This document shows, piece after piece, positions 61,694 to 64,000 of a stretch of DNA of 64,000 bases. The DNA comes from Pseudo-nitzschia pungens (Eukaryota; Bacillariophyta; Bacillariophyceae; Bacillariales; Bacillariaceae). Position 1 is the stretch's first letter; every line of letters begins with the position of its first letter. The stretch spans positions 1,790,501 through 1,854,500 of the forward strand of contig CM074760.1 of NCBI GenBank assembly GCA_037355855.1, given 5' to 3'. The notes beneath the pieces are model-generated. The model was given only the letters and a program-made list of their open reading frames with translations, made no database searches and was not told where the DNA came from. Both the position numbers and the translations under genes were made by a program.

Positions 61694-64000
61694 TTACTTG
61701 TAATCGTACATTTCATCCATTTTTAGTTTCTTTTTTCTCTGTGACCTTCGTAAACTTAGATACAAAGACGATTGGTTAGATAAGTTTGGTACGGGTTTGA
61801 ATCCCACTTCTGGTTGAGCACGGGATTTTTCAACCCGTTGTTTCTTCCTTTCGACGATTCCCACTTCTGGTTGAGCACGGGATTTTTCAACCCGTTGTTT
61901 CTTCCTTTCGACCATAATTTTTTTTCCCAATCCCTTCTTTCTTGTTCTTATCCTAGAATCTCCAGAATCTGTAAGTGGATTGTGAAATAACCAATCGTCC
62001 TCATCTTGGTCATATTCGGATTCGATGCATTCTGTTTGCCTTCTCTTTCCAATTAGTTTTTCGTCTACTAAATTCGTCAAAGATACATCATCTGATTCGG
62101 AACAATCTGATTGCGTTGATTTTTCGGGTGTTTGTATTATCGGGTCATCGATTGAAACATCACCCTTAACTTTGCATGCGTCCGGTTCTACTTCCGGTGT
62201 TTGGTTCGATTCTTCCCCGTCATGGACCAACTGGACCGGCTCATTTGATTCTCCTTCAGAGTGACAATCATCCGGTGTTTGATTAGATTCTTCCCCGTCG
62301 CATACTGATTGGACCGGTGGATTTGATTCTACTATGGATGAGTCCGCCTTTACTTCCGAACAATCTGATTGCGTTGATTTTTCGGATGTTTGTATTATCG
62401 GGTCATCGATTAAAACGTCACCCTTATCTTTGGATGCGTCCGGTTCTACTTCCGGTGTTTGGTTCGATTCTTCCCCGTCGCGGGGTATGGATGAGTCCGC
62501 CTTTACTTCCGAACAATCTGATTGCGTTGATTTTTCGGATGTTTGTATTATCGGGTCATCGTCCGGTTCTACTTCCGGTGTTTGGTTCCATTCTTCCCCG
62601 TCGCGGACCAACTGGACCGGCTCATTTGATTCTCCTTCAGAGTGACAATCATCCGGTGTTTGGTTCGATTCTTCCCCGTCGCATACCGATTGGACCGGTG
62701 GATTTGATTCTACTATGGATGAGTCCGCCTTTACTTCCGAACAATCTGATTGCGTGGATTTTTCGGGTGTTTGTATTATCGGGTCTTCGATTAAAACATC
62801 ACCCTTAGCTTTGGATGCGTCCGGTTCTACTTCTGGTGTTTGATTCGATTGGACCGGCGGATTTGATTCTCCTTCAGAGTGACAAGCTTCCGGATTTGTT
62901 TCTACTATGGACGAGTCCGCCTTTACTTCCGGTGTTTGATTCCATTCTTCCCCGTCGCATACCGATTGGACCGGTGGATTTAATGCTCCTTCCGGGTGAT
63001 AATTGTTAGCCTTGTTTTTCTTTTTAGCTGTTTTGTGTCCAATGTCATGACAGACCTTGTATTGAAACAATTCACGTTTTAACAGTGTGGCAAATTCCAT
63101 AAAATCGTCACGGAAACTTCTTATTGATTTTTCATCCAAAGTATTCCAAGTATCCTCGCTCCCGAGGATACTAAATGAAATGTCGCGTGCCGTTGTCCGT
63201 TTAGAATCCACTGATGGTTGTCCGTGAAAATCTATCGCCTCTATCAATTCGCTGCAATTATCTACAATAAAGTGGGCGTTGTGGCACAAATATATTCCGC
63301 AGCTGCAACCGTCATGCTGACTGTCCAAACACTCAAATGCCTCTTTTAACGCGGGGTGGATCTTTCGACCTTGATCGTCATCCTCACGGTATTTTATGCC
63401 CGGATAATGTTCGGAGAAATAAGACCGCAACATTTTCAGTTCGTAGTCATTGGGGGTATCATACGTTTCCTTTTGGGAGTCCAGAACTATCAAAGACAGT
63501 GTCTTATCTTTCTCCACGTAAGCTAGGAATAGTCTCCAATGGGAATTGTCGCATTGTGGTATTACAAATATTCGTTTTTTGCTGATGTCTTCGAACGCAA
63601 AATCGATCTTTAGTGCCTTCTTTCCGTCAAAATTTTGTTCATGTTTCATTTTAGAGTGTATTTCCAACTGTGTGAAAAATTGCGGTAAGAATACGTGGAC
63701 TTCTTTCGGCGCCCCAATGGAAATCAGAAGACACCAAAAACCGACCACCACGTCATTCAACCAGTTGTCTCCCTCAAGCGTTTTATAGTCGTCATCGGTG
63801 AATTCAAGTGTTGCCCAGTATCGGTTCTCGTTAAATCTGGTCCGATTATACATAACCGAAAAATCGATCTCTTCCTCTTGGCACCAATCCATCTGTTCCT
63901 CTTGGTACAAGCTTTTGAGAAGATACCATTTCTCCGCAAGGTTTTCTCTAATAAGCTTTTGACAAACAGGTAGTCCCATAATTGATGCAGAGAACAATCG
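61694..64000 (-). CDS. Ulp1-type cysteine protease (C48) with repetitive tail; 5' end at window edge
   Basis: The frame runs to the right edge. The first in-window ATG is at 63979, and an upstream start or exon cannot be excluded. Residues ~55-260 are a Ulp1/SENP-type protease: NWLNDVVVGFWC (substrate-groove region), catalytic His in NSHWRLFLAY, Asp in LIVLDSQ and the QHDGCSCGIYLC segment with the catalytic Cys before Gly. These remove SUMO or ubiquitin-like tags. The C-terminal ~450 residues are low-complexity and repetitive (ESNQTPEVEPDA, DDPIIQTSEKSTQSDCSEVK, ESNPPVQSVCDGEES recurring at 62100-62990), with a 57-bp exact duplication at about 61800-61915 (RVEKSRAQPEVG twice). A basic tail follows. 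Ulp1 domains occur in several DNA-transposon groups, so this may be an element-encoded protease. Confidence 0.85.
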   Translation of the reverse strand, partial: RLFSASIMGLPVCQKLIRENLAEKWYLLKSLYQEEQMDWCQEEEIDFSVMYNRTRFNENRYWATLEFTDDDYKTLEGDNWLNDVVVGFWCLLISIGAPKEVHVFLPQFFTQLEIHSKMKHEQNFDGKKALKIDFAFEDISKKRIFVIPQCDNSHWRLFLAYVEKDKTLSLIVLDSQKETYDTPNDYELKMLRSYFSEHYPGIKYREDDDQGRKIHPALKEAFECLDSQHDGCSCGIYLCHNAHFIVDNCSELIEAIDFHGQPSVDSKRTTARDISFSILGSEDTWNTLDEKSIRSFRDDFMEFATLLKRELFQYKVCHDIGHKTAKKKNKANNYHPEGALNPPVQSVCDGEEWNQTPEVKADSSIVETNPEACHSEGESNPPVQSNQTPEVEPDASKAKGDVLIEDPIIQTPEKSTQSDCSEVKADSSIVESNPPVQSVCDGEESNQTPDDCHSEGESNEPVQLVRDGEEWNQTPEVEPDDDPIIQTSEKSTQSDCSEVKADSSIPRDGEESNQTPEVEPDASKDKGDVLIDDPIIQTSEKSTQSDCSEVKADSSIVESNPPVQSVCDGEESNQTPDDCHSEGESNEPVQLVHDGEESNQTPEVEPDACKVKGDVSIDDPIIQTPEKSTQSDCSESDDVSLTNLVDEKLIGKRRQTECIESEYDQDEDDWLFHNPLTDSGDSRIRTRKKGLGKKIMVERKKQRVEKSRAQPEVGIVERKKQRVEKSRAQPEVGFKPVPNLSNQSSLYLSLRRSQRKKKLKMDEMYDYK

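Noticed and set aside
55141..64000. Viral insertion (giant-virus or Polinton) explanation
   Set aside because: No capsid, polymerase, packaging ATPase or integrase gene is seen. The block is better left as an unclassified element.
1..64000. tRNA or rRNA genes
   Set aside because: I looked for B-box-like GGTTCGANTC with a matching acceptor stem and for conserved rRNA blocks and found none. A covariance-model scan (tRNAscan-SE, Infernal) would be decisive.

Overview
This window is nuclear DNA from a photosynthetic stramenopile, most likely a diatom and probably a pennate one. The evidence is short GT-AG introns (about 70-250 nt) in otherwise compact genes, and several predicted proteins whose signal peptide ends in the ASAF-type motif of diatom plastid bipartite presequences (genes at 6407-6937, 24218-25113 and 25807-26286). 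The gene set also points that way: ShKT-prolyl 4-hydroxylase, GT77-like transferase, SFT2, ARS2, CENP-S, CNNM. There are no operons. Genes lie on both strands with 0.2-1.7 kb spacers.

From 1 to 54.7 kb is an ordinary gene-rich region. In order it carries a Rossmann/thioredoxin fusion, mitochondrial citrate synthase, a small plastid-type protein, a Rab GTPase, an RbfA-like protein, a TPR protein, an NSF-like AAA+ ATPase with a signal peptide, and a protein with six CysRS-like helical repeats. Next come a membrane RING-H2 ligase, CENP-S/MHF1, a plastid-type Mpv17 protein, two membrane proteins, a six-exon prolyl 4-hydroxylase, a GT77-like transferase, a LysM-UBA-like protein, SFT2, ARS2/SERRATE, a RanBP2-type zinc-finger protein, a CNNM transporter, a 2H-fold-like protein, a decayed gene, a coiled-coil protein and an ACBP-ankyrin protein. 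The spacers are full of a short imperfect palindrome (core TAAGGTTA, often flanked by GTAC words).

From about 54.9 kb to the right edge the character changes. The sequence looks AT-richer, the TAAGGTTA word disappears and tandem repeats appear. The genes there are a SWIM-RING E3-like protein, a Cys-rich protein with sixteen 26-residue repeats, two unknown proteins, a 41-bp tandem array and a Ulp1-type (C48) protease with a repetitive tail. This looks like part of a large mobile or accessory element that continues past the window. No transposase core is visible.

A recurring oddity is that otherwise conserved genes (NSF-like, CENP-S, ARS2, CNNM, RanBP2-type, and the unknown gene at 59.2 kb) each need one or two single-base frame corrections. 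Nearly all are +1, and several fall in homopolymers. Insertion-biased assembly error is the simplest reading, but two genes share an identical frame-0 context at the break, so this is set out as a testable finding.
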